A stretch of DNA of 64,000 bases, taken from assembly GCF_001439635.1 (NCBI RefSeq), contig NZ_LMBZ01000013.1:1-64000 (forward strand), read 5' to 3'. Numbering within the stretch: position 1 is the first letter of the stretch; every line of letters begins with the position of its first letter. Below are positions 44,241 to 54,405 of this stretch, in pieces. The stretch is from Solibacillus cecembensis. Its GTDB lineage: Bacteria > Bacillota > Bacilli > Bacillales_A > Planococcaceae. Both the position numbers and the translations under genes were made by a program. Under the pieces are notes generated by a model that was not told where the DNA came from, made no database searches, and saw only the letters and a list, made by a program, of their open reading frames with translations.

Positions 44241-45198
44241 ATCGTTTTCCTTTAATATATGGTTGGCCGGACGCTTTTGGCGCAGTAGCTTTCCCGATGA
44301 ATCCTGCAAGTGCAAGAATTGTTAATACATAAGGTAATATTTGCAAATAAACAGCTGGAATTTCTTTAATATAATCAATTTGCGTACCTGTAATACTTAA
44401 TGTTTGCGCTAAACCGAAGAACAGTGCCGCACCTAATGTCCCCATTGGATGCCATTTACCGAAAATCATTGCCGCAATGGCCATGAAACCTTGTCCTGCA
44501 ATCGTTGAACCCGAGAAGTCTGATGATACAGTCATTGCAAACGCTGCACCACCAACACCACCAAGCGCACCCGAAATCATAACAGCGATATAGCGCATTT
44601 TCGTCACATTGACACCCATTGTATCTGCTGCCATCGGATGTTCACCAACTGCACGTAAACGTAAACCGAATGGCGTTTTATAAATGACAAACCATGCAAG
44701 TATCGCCACAGCAAACGCTAAAATCGACACACTGTACACATCTTGGAATAATAGTTTACCTAAGAACGGGATATCAGATAAATAGGGAATTTCAAAGCGC
44801 TGAATCGGCGCTTTAATCATATCTGTTTGTCCTTTTTGATAAATTAATTTCACTAAGAATACCGCAACAGCAACGCCAAGCATATTTAATGCTACCCCTG
44901 TAACGGTTTGGTCTGCACGGAATGACACCGCTGCAACTGCTAGTAATAGGGAGAACAGTAATCCAGCAACTAATGCTGCTAAAATCCCTACCCAAATAAC
45001 ATTTTTTCCAAAAACATCATAATACTCTAAATTGACATAAATCCCTGTGAAGGCACCAATAACCATGATTCCTTCTAACCCGATGTTGACAACACCCGAG
45101 CGTTCAGAGAATACCCCACCAATACCTGCAAAAATTAACGGTGTCGCGTATAAAATCGCAGAAGGGACAATGAAATATAACATTTCTAAGAAGCTCAT
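44239..45198 (-). CDS. nupQ: Nucleoside ABC transporter permease NupQ (YufQ)
   Basis: Second permease of the BMP-type nucleoside importer. It is hydrophobic, with about eight to ten helices. The family strings VNIGLEGIMVIGAFTGIYVN and PFGLRLRAVGEHPMAADTMG (the coupling-helix region facing the ATPase) are clear. Length is 319. One base separates it from nupP upstream. Confidence 0.93.
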   Translation of the reverse strand: MSFLEMLYFIVPSAILYATPLIFAGIGGVFSERSGVVNIGLEGIMVIGAFTGIYVNLEYYDVFGKNVIWVGILAALVAGLLFSLLLAVAAVSFRADQTVTGVALNMLGVAVAVFLVKLIYQKGQTDMIKAPIQRFEIPYLSDIPFLGKLLFQDVYSVSILAFAVAILAWFVIYKTPFGLRLRAVGEHPMAADTMGVNVTKMRYIAVMISGALGGVGGAAFAMTVSSDFSGSTIAGQGFMAIAAMIFGKWHPMGTLGAALFFGLAQTLSITGTQIDYIKEIPAVYLQILPYVLTILALAGFIGKATAPKASGQPYIKGKR

Positions 45199-45199
45199 G

Positions 45200-46246
45200 T
45201 TACTGGCCCTCCTTTTTCTTTCCGAATTTTTGTAAACCTAATCGGATAATATAACCACTCGCTACGAAGAAAATAATCAATGCAATAATAATCGCTACGA
45301 TTTCTTCTGGAATACCTGCTTCGTTTGGCATATTTAATGCCCCGTATTTCAATGATCCAAATAAAGAAGCACCGAATACAACCCCAAGTGGCGTGTTTGC
45401 GCCAAGTAAGGCAACCGCAATTCCGTCAAATCCAATGCCTGAGAATCCTGCTTTAATCGATGCGTTTTGGAAAGTACCTAAAGCTTCCATCGCACCGGCA
45501 AGACCAGCAAATACCCCTGAAATCGTCATCGCTAAAATAATATTTTTTTTGACATTCATTCCGGCATATTCAGCAGCATCTTTATTGAAACCTACTGACT
45601 TTAACTCGTAACCGCGTGTCGTTTTTTCTAAAATAAACCACATGACGAACACCATTAATAAAGCCACGATAATACCTAAGTGTAAGCTTGAATTATCTGT
45701 AATTTCGCGTAACCATGGCATACGTAATGTTGCACTTTCTAAAACTGTCGGCGTTTTAAAACTGCCGTCCGACAAATTTCGAATAACAGCATTCGTAATA
45801 TGTAACGCCGTATAGTTTAACATGATCGAAGCAATTACTTCATGCACTGAGAATTTCGCTTTCAAGAAGCCGACAATAAATGCCCAAAATGCACCTGCTG
45901 CTGCCGCTGCAAGTAACGCTAATGGCAAGTGGATAAATCGTGGCAGCTCAAATGCATAACCGACGTATGCAGCAGCTAACCAACCCATTAATAATTGCCC
46001 TTCAACCCCAATATTGAATAGTCCTGTACGGAACGCAAAAGCGACTGCTAGACCTGATAAAATATACGGTGTAATTTGACGAATTGTATTTCCGATTGAA
46101 TAGGAATCCCCAAAAATACCGTTCCATAAAGCAGTATAACCTAGTACTGGATCATAACCACTGACAACCATTACGATCGCCCCAACGATTAAACCAATAA
46201 TAATTGAAACAACAGGAACGAGTATATTTACTACACGATTTGACAT
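45200..46246 (-). CDS. nupP: Nucleoside ABC transporter permease NupP (YufP)
   Basis: First permease of the importer, 348 residues, with helices throughout. Diagnostic strings are FNIGVEGQLLMGWLAAAYVG and GYELKSVGFNKDAAEYAGMN, the EAA-like contact site for NupO. It adjoins nupO with no gap and precedes nupQ by one base, so the three are one translational unit. Confidence 0.93.
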   Translation of the reverse strand: MSNRVVNILVPVVSIIIGLIVGAIVMVVSGYDPVLGYTALWNGIFGDSYSIGNTIRQITPYILSGLAVAFAFRTGLFNIGVEGQLLMGWLAAAYVGYAFELPRFIHLPLALLAAAAAGAFWAFIVGFLKAKFSVHEVIASIMLNYTALHITNAVIRNLSDGSFKTPTVLESATLRMPWLREITDNSSLHLGIIVALLMVFVMWFILEKTTRGYELKSVGFNKDAAEYAGMNVKKNIILAMTISGVFAGLAGAMEALGTFQNASIKAGFSGIGFDGIAVALLGANTPLGVVFGASLFGSLKYGALNMPNEAGIPEEIVAIIIALIIFFVASGYIIRLGLQKFGKKKEGQ

Positions 46247-47797
46247 TTATTCGTTCCCCTCCTTAACAGCCTTCACTTGTCGTTCTTCGCCGGCCATTAA
46301 TAAGCCTAGTTCTTGCTCACTTGTTTCTTTTGGATTAACTGTATCGATAATGATTCCATCATAAATGACAGCAATTCGGTCCGAAACATTCATTACTTCA
46401 TCCAGTTCAAATGAAATTAAAAGAACAGCTTTTCCTTTATCACGTTGTTCAATTAAACGTGAGTGAATAAATTCAATCGCCCCTACATCTAAACCACGCG
46501 TTGGTAGTGCTGCAATTAATAAATCGGGGTTACGGTCAACTTCACGTCCAATAATTGCTTTTTGTTGGTTACCACCAGAAAGTGCACGTGCAGGCGTCAT
46601 TTCACCTTGCCCCGAACGAACATCGAACTCTTCGATTACTTGACGTGCTTTTTCATTTATTTTTTTGTAATTCATAATGCCACCCTTTGAAAGCGGCTCC
46701 TTGTAATACGTTTGTAAGGCGATATTATGTCCAATTGAGAAGTCTAATACAAGTCCATGTTTGTGTCGGTCTTGTGGGATATGTCCAATACCTGACTCCG
46801 TAATTTTACGTGGCTTTAATCCTGTAATATCCTTGCCATTTAACGTGATTTTACCGCTCTTCACTTTGCGTAAACCTGTAATCGCTTCGATCAGTTCTGA
46901 TTGTCCATTGCCATCAATACCTGCAATCCCGACAATTTCACCTCGGCGAACATTTAAATTTAACCCTTTTACTTTTTCAATATTACGGTAATCGGTTACA
47001 AATAAATTTTCAATCGCTAAAATTTCTTCAGCTGGCGTAGCGTCTTTTTTCACCGTTTTAAAGTCCACTTGACGTCCAACCATCAATTCCGCAAGTTCAT
47101 TCGGGTTCGTTTCAGCAGTGATTACTGTGCCAATTCCTTCACCTTTACGAATAATCGTTACGCGATCAGATACTTCCATAATCTCTTTTAATTTGTGGGT
47201 GATAATGATAATCGATTTTCCTTCTTTTATAAGAAGTTTTAAAATACTCATTAATTCTGTAATTTCTTGTGGCGTTAACGACGCTGTTGGTTCATCGAAA
47301 ATTAAAATTTCTGCACCGCGGTACAATGTTTTTAAAATTTCCACACGTTGTTGCATACCAACAGAAATATCTTCAATTTTAGCATTGGGATCGACATCTA
47401 AATTATATTTTTTAGATAATGCTGCAATATCTTTTGCTGCATCCTTTATATTAATCATACCTAGTTTAGTAGGTTCACTGCCTAAAATAATATTTTCTGT
47501 AACAGTGAAGTTCCCTACTAACATAAAGTGTTGATGGACCATCCCAATCCCTAAATCATTGGCTTTATTTGGATCTGTAATTTTTACAGATTCCCCACGT
47601 ACTTTTATTTCACCAGCTTCCGGTTGATAAAGACCGAAAAGCACATTCATTAAAGTCGACTTACCTGCACCATTCTCTCCTAGTAGCGCATGAATTTCGC
47701 CCTTTTTTAATTGGAGGGTGATATTATTATTTGCTACGAAATTACCAAACTCTTTGCGAATTCCGAGCATCTCAATCACATGTTCCACTTGATTCAC
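46247..47797 (-). CDS. nupO: Nucleoside ABC transporter ATP-binding protein NupO (YufO)
   Basis: A 516-residue double ABC cassette. The first half has Walker A LLGENGAGKST, signature ISVGMQQRVEILK and Walker B ILIFDEPTASL. The second has a degenerate Walker A GIDGNGQSELIEA and an intact signature LSGGNQQKAIIG, the usual asymmetry of sugar and nucleoside importers. It follows the lipoprotein gene after a hairpin-containing gap of 239 bp. Confidence 0.95.
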   Translation of the reverse strand: MNQVEHVIEMLGIRKEFGNFVANNNITLQLKKGEIHALLGENGAGKSTLMNVLFGLYQPEAGEIKVRGESVKITDPNKANDLGIGMVHQHFMLVGNFTVTENIILGSEPTKLGMINIKDAAKDIAALSKKYNLDVDPNAKIEDISVGMQQRVEILKTLYRGAEILIFDEPTASLTPQEITELMSILKLLIKEGKSIIIITHKLKEIMEVSDRVTIIRKGEGIGTVITAETNPNELAELMVGRQVDFKTVKKDATPAEEILAIENLFVTDYRNIEKVKGLNLNVRRGEIVGIAGIDGNGQSELIEAITGLRKVKSGKITLNGKDITGLKPRKITESGIGHIPQDRHKHGLVLDFSIGHNIALQTYYKEPLSKGGIMNYKKINEKARQVIEEFDVRSGQGEMTPARALSGGNQQKAIIGREVDRNPDLLIAALPTRGLDVGAIEFIHSRLIEQRDKGKAVLLISFELDEVMNVSDRIAVIYDGIIIDTVNPKETSEQELGLLMAGEERQVKAVKEGNE

Positions 47798-47984
47798 TCC
47801 CTTAGGCTATTATTAGGATAATTTTTTTAAATTAACACATGAAAGACTTTTTAGAAAATCTTTCATCTATTAATTTTTTCTTTTACTTATACTTTCGCTT
47901 AATACTAAAAAATAACCTTCATTTCCTTACACTTTTCAACGAACATACGTACCATCATTTAATCGAATCATCTAACAAACCACA

Positions 47985-48020
47985 AAATCATCATAGGAGA
48001 TATTTTCCCCTATGATGATA
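47985..48020 (-). terminator. Hairpin between nupN and nupO (partial terminator)
   Basis: ATCATCATAGG (47987-47997) and CCTATGATGAT (48009-48019) are perfect 11-bp arms, followed by only four T on the minus strand. It probably reduces read-through, so that the binding protein is made in excess over the membrane parts. Confidence 0.65.
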
Positions 48021-48036
48021 ATCGTACCTAAATGAA

Positions 48037-49122
48037 TTATTTAAGTGATTCAGAAACAGTAATTTCACCAGAAGCGATTTTTTGTTTATATTCTTCTACT
48101 ACCGCTAATACGTCTTCTGGAATAGCACCACGAGAATCTGCTAAGCCAACACCATCTTCAGCTAAACCATAAGTAATCGTTGTACCACCAGGGAAGTTTC
48201 CGTCTTTTGCTGCGTTAGAAACTTCTACTACCGCTTTGTGAACACCTTTTAACATTGAAGTTAATGTAACGTTCGTTTTATCATCTACTTTACCTTCAGC
48301 GTATTGGTCAGCATCTACACCGATTACCCATACGTTTGCATTCGGATCTTTTGATTTACGCTCTTTTGCTTCAGAGAATACACCGTTACCCGTTTGACCA
48401 GCCGCGTGGAAAATAATATCTACGCCTGAAGAGTACATTGCATTTGCAGTAATTTTACCTTTAGCCGCATCAGCAAATGATTCTGTATAGTTACGTTGAA
48501 TTTCGATATCAGGATTTACTGCTTTTGCACCTTCAACAAAACCTGCTTCGAAACGGTTAATTACTGGAATGTTGTTCCCACCTACGAAACCTAATTTACC
48601 CGATTTAGACATTTTAGCTGCAGCAACACCTGCTAAAAACGCCCCTTCATGCTCTTTAAACATAAGGCTTACTACGTTTGGTGCATCTACTTCAGCATCG
48701 ATTAATGCTAACATTGCTTTTGGATTATCCGCTGCGATTTCACCAATTGAATCACCCATTAAGTAACCAACACCAAATACTAAATCGAAGTCACGACGTA
48801 ATAAGTTATTTAAGTTTGTGTTATAATCTGCATCTGTTTCTGATTGTAAGTAATCATAGCCTTCTTTTTCTTTTAGGTTATTGTCAGTGCCGTACTGTTT
48901 AATCCCTTCCCAAGCAGATTGGTTAAACGATTTATCGTCAACGCCACCAACGTCAGTTACCATTGCTACTTTAAATGCTTCACCAGCATCTTCTGTGTTT
49001 GTATCAGAGCCAGCATTGTTTGAAGTGTCTTTTTCTTTATCCTCGCCGCCACCACATGCCGCTAAAATAGCACCTGTTGCTACTACTGATGAGATTAATA
49101 AACCTAATTTACGCTTTTTCAT
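48037..49122 (-). CDS. nupN: BMP-family nucleoside-binding lipoprotein NupN (YufN)
   Basis: Extracytoplasmic solute-binding lipoprotein. The signal peptide ends at the lipobox LAAC (cysteine 23). The BMP domain follows, with MVTDVGGVDDKSFNQSAWEG, FGVGYLMGDSIGEIA, GFVGGNNIPVINRFEAGFVE and HAAGQTGNGVFSEA. Length is 361. The GntR-type regulator YmfC is encoded immediately upstream, a conserved link in Bacillales, and may control this operon. Confidence 0.94.
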   Translation of the reverse strand: MKKRKLGLLISSVVATGAILAACGGGEDKEKDTSNNAGSDTNTEDAGEAFKVAMVTDVGGVDDKSFNQSAWEGIKQYGTDNNLKEKEGYDYLQSETDADYNTNLNNLLRRDFDLVFGVGYLMGDSIGEIAADNPKAMLALIDAEVDAPNVVSLMFKEHEGAFLAGVAAAKMSKSGKLGFVGGNNIPVINRFEAGFVEGAKAVNPDIEIQRNYTESFADAAKGKITANAMYSSGVDIIFHAAGQTGNGVFSEAKERKSKDPNANVWVIGVDADQYAEGKVDDKTNVTLTSMLKGVHKAVVEVSNAAKDGNFPGGTTITYGLAEDGVGLADSRGAIPEDVLAVVEEYKQKIASGEITVSESLK

Positions 49123-49184
49123 GAATGAGTCCTCCTCAAAGGGTTTTGTAATTAGCAGGAATTAAATAAGTTGTATTATTTGTT

Positions 49185-49913
49185 CTACACCCGTTTACGT
49201 ACTACATGGAAACTGAATTTATCAGCTCTAAAATAATTTTTTGAATAAAGAACGACGCGATCATTCTCGTCGTAATGAAGTTGTTTCAAAATAAGCAACG
49301 CTGATTCTGGCCCACATTTCAAAATAGGTGAGACTACATCATGGAAACCAACTGGGTTAATATACGTTACTGCGTATGCAATACGGATATTTCCAGTTTG
49401 TTCAAGTGCTGAAAAAATTGAAACGGTTTGGTTACTAATAAATTCTGACGGTAAAAAGCTTGCAGGAACGCGATCGACACAATACACGACTGGTTCGCCA
49501 TCTGCCGTTCTAACACGTTCAATCGTGACTACATTGTCATCGATATCTGCTTGGAAACGTTCGATATCTTCCTCGGTCACCTTTTCTTCCTGTGCGCTCA
49601 TAAAAACCGTACCTGGAATCATTCCTGCATTTTCAATCATCGAAGAAATACTCGATAAATGTTCAATGCCCGATGTGAAAAGGGGCTTCGGATTTACAAA
49701 TGTTCCTACACCGTGACGTCTTACAATAACATTTTCTTCTTCCAATAGTCGAAGCGCTTCACGAAGAGTTGCACGACTAACACCAAGTGTTTTTGAAAGT
49801 TCAAATTCAGATGGCAGTTTTTCATTTTCACGATAAATTTCTTTATCGATATCTGACTTTAATCGGTCAATCACTTGTAAATACAAATGACGATGATCCG
49901 CCTTAATTGTCAT
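49185..49913 (-). CDS. ymfC: GntR/HutC-family regulator YmfC
   Basis: Transcriptional repressor with an N-terminal winged helix ([20 protein letters not shown] and [19 protein letters not shown]) and a C-terminal UTRA ligand-binding domain (from about residue 85, [14 protein letters not shown]). Length is 242. Its likely targets are its own gene and the nupNOPQ genes just downstream. A palindrome lies about 30 bp before its start codon. The effector is unknown; a nucleoside or related metabolite is a reasonable inference. Confidence 0.92.
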   Translation of the reverse strand: MTIKADHRHLYLQVIDRLKSDIDKEIYRENEKLPSEFELSKTLGVSRATLREALRLLEEENVIVRRHGVGTFVNPKPLFTSGIEHLSSISSMIENAGMIPGTVFMSAQEEKVTEEDIERFQADIDDNVVTIERVRTADGEPVVYCVDRVPASFLPSEFISNQTVSIFSALEQTGNIRIAYAVTYINPVGFHDVVSPILKCGPESALLILKQLHYDENDRVVLYSKNYFRADKFSFHVVRKRV

Positions 49914-49938
49914 TTTGTATCACCACCATAACATAGAG

Positions 49939-49954
49939 ATCAGACATCTGATGT
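49939..49954 (-). promoter_or_regulatory. Candidate YmfC operator
   Basis: Overlapping palindromes ATCAGA-CA-TCTGAT (49939-49952) and ACATC-T-GATGT (49944-49954) lie 26-41 bp upstream of ymfC. Half-sites of this size and spacing are usual for GntR-type dimers. A shorter ATCAGACAT also occurs in the rny leader near 35030, which may be chance. Confidence 0.35.
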
Positions 49955-50119
49955 ACAACATTCCTACTAATTCGTGATTAATATAACATTTTCATTAATA
50001 AAAGAAAACACTTTTATCGTAATGTGACATACTTTATTTCATTTTTAGCAAATTTATTTAAAAATCGCACAAAAAAATTAACATTCATAAAGTTTCGATA
50101 ACTTCAAATATATTGACTT

Positions 50120-52423
50120 TTAAAGCCGATTTCCTAACACTTGTCTTGGTTTACTACCTTCTGGTGGACCGACAATTCCCCGTTGTTCCATTTGATCGAT
50201 TATTCTTGCCGCGCGTGAATAGCCGATGCGGAATTTACGTTGCAACATGGAGACAGAAGCGGTTTGCATTTCATAAATAAGTCTAACCGCGTCATCATAT
50301 AGCTCATCCGTTTCATCCAATTCATTTCGAATCGGTTCATCGGTCGGAATCATCGCCTCTTCATACTGTGCTTTCTGCTGTTGGATGACACTGTCGATCA
50401 CATGTCCTACTTCTTTATCACTGACAAAAGCCCCCTGAACACGTGTAGGTTTCGATGCACCTGCTGGTAAATAGAGCATGTCCCCACGCCCAAGTAAGCG
50501 TTCTGCACCTCCCATGTCCAAAATCGTACGCGAATCGACTGCTGAAGATACAGCAAAGGCAATGCGCGACGGAATATTTGCTTTAATAATGCCTGTAATA
50601 ACATCGACAGAAGGACGTTGTGTTGCAATAATTAAATGGATTCCCGCTGCACGTGCCATTTGAGCAAGACGTGTAATCGCATCTTCCACATCACTTGACG
50701 CAACCATCATCAAATCAGCCAACTCATCGACAATGACAACAATGTATGGCAATCTTGGTTGATGCTCCATTGCTTCCTCGTTATATTGATTAATATGCTC
50801 ATTATAGCCCTCTATATTCCGTGTACCCGACATTGAAAATAAATCATAGCGTCGTTCCATTTCCGAAACGACTTTCTGCAACGCTTGTGCTGCTTTTCGT
50901 GCATCCGTTACGACCGGTGCCAATAAATGAGGTATGCCGTTATAAACACTTAACTCGACCATTTTCGGATCAATCATCATCATGCGTACTTCGGAAGGTG
51001 TTGCGCGCATAATAATCGACACAATAATACCGTTAATACAAACACTTTTCCCACTCCCTGTTGAACCGGCAACGAGTAAATGGGGCATTTTATTTAATTC
51101 GGCTGTAATCGCTTGACCTGTCACATCTCGTCCTAAACTGACCATTAATTTGGATTCAGGCTTGTACTGTTCCTTCGCCTCAATTACTTCTCGTAAGGTC
51201 ACCATCGACACTTCACTATTGGGCACTTCTATACCAACAGCGGACTTCCCTGGAATCGGTGCCTCAATTCGAATATCCTTCGCTGCTAACGCAAGGGCTA
51301 AATCATCTTGTAGGCTAACTATTTTACTTACTTTCACACCCGTATCTGGCATGACCTCGTATTTTGTCACCGCAGGACCTAAATGTACTTGCGTTACTTT
51401 TGCCTTTACCCCAAAACTTGAAAATGTTTGCTCTAACTTTTTCGCATTTTTTTGTATAACCGAATATTCACCGCTTTGATCTTGTTCTGGTGGCGCGTTT
51501 AATATTGTGATAGGCGGTAAAATATAAGACTGCTCTGGAGCTGCGTTTGGCACAGTCACTTCTTCAAGGGGTACTTCCTCTTCCTCAATTATCGGCTCTC
51601 TCATTTGTTCATTTCTTATGTTTTCCACAAAGTTCGAAATTACCGGCTCTTCTTGTATCGGCGTATTCAAAATAACAACCTCTTCATCTGCTGCTTCCTC
51701 AGCAAAACTCGGCTCCTCTTGTGTACGTCGCGAACGGTTTCCTCGCTCGGCCCTTGGTGTTGTATTTCGATTCGTTCTCGTTCTCGTTAGCGCTCCCCTT
51801 AATTTAGGTGCCTTTTCTATTAATAAAGGGACAAAAGCCTTTCCCGTAATAAGTATAATACCGATTGCCATAATGACTGTTGCTGCTATTTTCGCCCCAG
51901 CTGCATCAAACAATACATGTAATAGGCTAAATAGAAGTCCACCAATCATGCCACCACCCAATGCATGACTGCGATTGACGATGCCTTCTGTACTAATTAA
52001 AAGACGCCATGTTTCCTTTAATACCGAATTCGACAGTAACGCATTCGCTGCATACAGTTGTTCAAATAACAAACTATGACTAAAAATTGTTAAGCTTGCC
52101 CCGACAAGTAAAACACCAGAGACAATGCGATTATTAAAAGCAACACCTCTTCTACGTACCATTAACATGCCAGCAATTAATAAACATAATACTGGCACAA
52201 TGAAATGCAAGTTTCCAAAGAAAAAGACCACAATCGAAAAGGTCCATCTTCCTATAATTCCAAATTCAAAAAATTCTATAATCGCAAAAGTAATTAACAG
52301 TAAACCAATGATTTCATAAGCAAGCGGATGAAGCTCCTTCTCATGACCGGCTGCCTTTGTTTGTGGTTTCGACTTTGCTTTTGCTTTTGTATTTTTAGTT
52401 TTACGTTTCAACGGGTTATTCAC
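50120..52423 (-). CDS. spoIIIE: DNA translocase SpoIIIE/FtsK
   Basis: Hexameric DNA pump that moves the chromosome into the forespore. The N-terminus has about four membrane helices (residues 30-190), then an acidic linker, the motor with Walker [16 protein letters not shown] and Walker [13 protein letters not shown], and a C-terminal gamma winged-helix that reads SRS/KOPS sequences ([20 protein letters not shown]). Length is 767, typical. It lies between rnjB and ymfC as in B. subtilis. Confidence 0.97.
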   Translation of the reverse strand: MNNPLKRKTKNTKAKAKSKPQTKAAGHEKELHPLAYEIIGLLLITFAIIEFFEFGIIGRWTFSIVVFFFGNLHFIVPVLCLLIAGMLMVRRRGVAFNNRIVSGVLLVGASLTIFSHSLLFEQLYAANALLSNSVLKETWRLLISTEGIVNRSHALGGGMIGGLLFSLLHVLFDAAGAKIAATVIMAIGIILITGKAFVPLLIEKAPKLRGALTRTRTNRNTTPRAERGNRSRRTQEEPSFAEEAADEEVVILNTPIQEEPVISNFVENIRNEQMREPIIEEEEVPLEEVTVPNAAPEQSYILPPITILNAPPEQDQSGEYSVIQKNAKKLEQTFSSFGVKAKVTQVHLGPAVTKYEVMPDTGVKVSKIVSLQDDLALALAAKDIRIEAPIPGKSAVGIEVPNSEVSMVTLREVIEAKEQYKPESKLMVSLGRDVTGQAITAELNKMPHLLVAGSTGSGKSVCINGIIVSIIMRATPSEVRMMMIDPKMVELSVYNGIPHLLAPVVTDARKAAQALQKVVSEMERRYDLFSMSGTRNIEGYNEHINQYNEEAMEHQPRLPYIVVIVDELADLMMVASSDVEDAITRLAQMARAAGIHLIIATQRPSVDVITGIIKANIPSRIAFAVSSAVDSRTILDMGGAERLLGRGDMLYLPAGASKPTRVQGAFVSDKEVGHVIDSVIQQQKAQYEEAMIPTDEPIRNELDETDELYDDAVRLIYEMQTASVSMLQRKFRIGYSRAARIIDQMEQRGIVGPPEGSKPRQVLGNRL

Positions 52424-52443
52424 CTACTTTATTTCAATGGGAG

Positions 52444-52486
52444 AAAAAAAGGATTTCCTACACCCTTCGGCAAGAAAACCCTTTTA
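52444..52486 (-). terminator. Intrinsic terminator of rnjB
   Basis: On the minus strand AAAGGGTTTTC pairs with GGAAATCCTTT using two G-U wobbles, and a T-run follows, in the 68-bp gap before spoIIIE. Confidence 0.6.
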
Positions 52487-52491
52487 TCCTG

Positions 52492-54159
52492 TTAATATTC
52501 CATAATAATTGGAATAATCATTGGACGACGTTTCGTTTTTTGGAATAAATATTGGTTTAAAGAATCACGAATTTCTTGTTTAATATTTGTCCATTCGAAT
52601 GTTTCTTTTCCAACATACTTTTCAATTACTTCACGTGCGATATTTGCTGATTCTTCCATTAATTGTTCTGATTCACGAACATAAACGAAGCCTCTTGATA
52701 AAATTTCCGGACCTGATGCAATCTTCTTCTGTGCACGGTTTAATGTCACAACAACGATAAATATACCATCTTGTGATAATAACTTTCGGTCACGTAATAC
52801 AATATTGCCTACGTCTCCTACACCGATCCCATCGATTAAGACGTTACCAGCTTGTACACGTCCTGTCATGCGCACTTTACCATTTTTATATTCGACAATA
52901 TCACCTTTGTCTGCGATAAAAATTTGTGATTTTTGTAAGCCGACCTGTTGTGCTAACTTTGAGTGTGCAATTAACATGCGGTACTCACCTTGGATTGGCA
53001 CAAAATACTTTGGCTTCATAAAGTTTAACATTAATTTTAAATCTTCCGCACTACCATGACCTGAAACATGCACTTTCTTGTTTGAAGTCAATACAGTTGC
53101 ACCAGCTTTAGCTAGTTGGTTCATCGTATTAAACATCTGCACTTCCATGCTAGGAGATGGTGTAAATGTGATTAATACGGTATCGGTATTTCTGATTTTG
53201 ACATCACGGTGGTGTTTACGCACAATTTTATCAAGTACATCAAGTGGTTCACCTTTGTTGCCCGTCGCCATAATAATAATTTCATCATCTTGATATTTAT
53301 GAATTTCGTTCACAGGTACTAATAAATCCTCGTCCACTTCTAGATAGCCAAGGTTTACACCGATATCAACGATTTTTTCTAAAGACTTTCCGACAACCGC
53401 CACTTTACGATACGATGTAGCAGCTTGACTAAATACTTGTTGAATACGAATAAAGTTTGATGCATATAGCGCAACGATAATACGACCTGGCGCGGAAAGG
53501 AATGTTTTTTGAAGCTCCTCTGCAATAACAGATTCACTCGTTGTATGCCCTGGACGTTCTGCCTCCATTGATTCAGAAAGCAACATTAGTACGCCTTCTT
53601 CACCAAGCATCGCCATTTTCGCTAAATTCGGTTTAAATTTACCAGTTGCTGACTGATCAAATTTAAATTCTCCTGTATGAACAATTGCGCCTTCTGATGT
53701 GTGGAATACAATCCCTAAAGAATCAGGAATACTATGTGTCGTATGGAAGAATGTCACATGTGTAGTCACAAAGTTCATGCGGCTATTGCTTGTTACTTCA
53801 AAGAATTTTACTTGATAAGGCACTGGTAATTCTTTTAAATGTTCTTTTGCTAATGCGATTGTTAATTTTGAACCATATACGGGCGCTTTTACTTTTTTCA
53901 ATACATAGGCAATCGAGCCAATTGCATCTTCATGTCCATGTGTTAAGAAAATCCCTTTTACACGATCTTTATTTTCTTCTAAGTACGTAATATCTGGAAT
54001 CACTATATCAATACCAAGCATTTCGTTCTCTGGGAACATGAGCCCGCTGTCTACTACGAAAAGCTCTTCGTCGATTTCGATTACATACATTGATTTTCCG
54101 ATTTCGCCAACTCCGCCTAACGGAATGACACGGATTAGTTCATTTTTATTTTTTGTCAC
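52492..54159 (-). CDS. rnjB: Ribonuclease J2 (RnjB)
   Basis: Metallo-beta-lactamase/beta-CASP RNase. It starts IRVIPLGGVGEIGKSMYVIE. The metal motif reads THGHEDAIGS, where fully active RNase J1 enzymes have HGHEDHIG. Loss of the last histidine is known from J2 proteins, which act mostly as partners of J1. The C-terminal KTKRRPMIIPIIMEY is typical. Length is 555, exactly that of B. subtilis RnjB, and the position next to dapA matches. Confidence 0.93.
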   Translation of the reverse strand: MTKNKNELIRVIPLGGVGEIGKSMYVIEIDEELFVVDSGLMFPENEMLGIDIVIPDITYLEENKDRVKGIFLTHGHEDAIGSIAYVLKKVKAPVYGSKLTIALAKEHLKELPVPYQVKFFEVTSNSRMNFVTTHVTFFHTTHSIPDSLGIVFHTSEGAIVHTGEFKFDQSATGKFKPNLAKMAMLGEEGVLMLLSESMEAERPGHTTSESVIAEELQKTFLSAPGRIIVALYASNFIRIQQVFSQAATSYRKVAVVGKSLEKIVDIGVNLGYLEVDEDLLVPVNEIHKYQDDEIIIMATGNKGEPLDVLDKIVRKHHRDVKIRNTDTVLITFTPSPSMEVQMFNTMNQLAKAGATVLTSNKKVHVSGHGSAEDLKLMLNFMKPKYFVPIQGEYRMLIAHSKLAQQVGLQKSQIFIADKGDIVEYKNGKVRMTGRVQAGNVLIDGIGVGDVGNIVLRDRKLLSQDGIFIVVVTLNRAQKKIASGPEILSRGFVYVRESEQLMEESANIAREVIEKYVGKETFEWTNIKQEIRDSLNQYLFQKTKRRPMIIPIIMEY

Positions 54160-54352
54160 TTCATTTTCCTCCTAAATTGTTCCGAACAGCAACCACTTAA
54201 TTTTCATTATACGGTGAGAATGACGAGAGTACAAATAAAATAAGTGAATTTCTACTTGAATGTTATTTCGTCATTTCTTTCAAACCTATTTTTCTCTTTT
54301 GATACTTTTAAATATTATATCGAGATAGTCTTTGTTAAGTGCTTGATTATTT

Positions 54353-54393
54353 AAAAAGTGGCATTTCGACATATTGTCAAAACGCCACTTTTT
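54353..54393 (-). terminator. Intrinsic terminator of dapA
   Basis: AAAGTGGCATTTCGAC (54355-54370) pairs with GTCAAAACGCCACTTT (54376-54391) with two mismatches, followed by TTTTT on the minus strand. A longer T-run occurs on the plus side. Confidence 0.85.
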
Positions 54394-54405
54394 TTTGTTT
54401 TTAGG

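Noticed and set aside
47118..47534. Plus-strand open frame opposite nupO
   Set aside because: Shadow of a conserved ATPase gene without its own ribosome site or recognisable domain.
49123..49184. Purine riboswitch before nupN
   Set aside because: Only about 60 bp separate nupN from ymfC, too short for a riboswitch plus expression platform.
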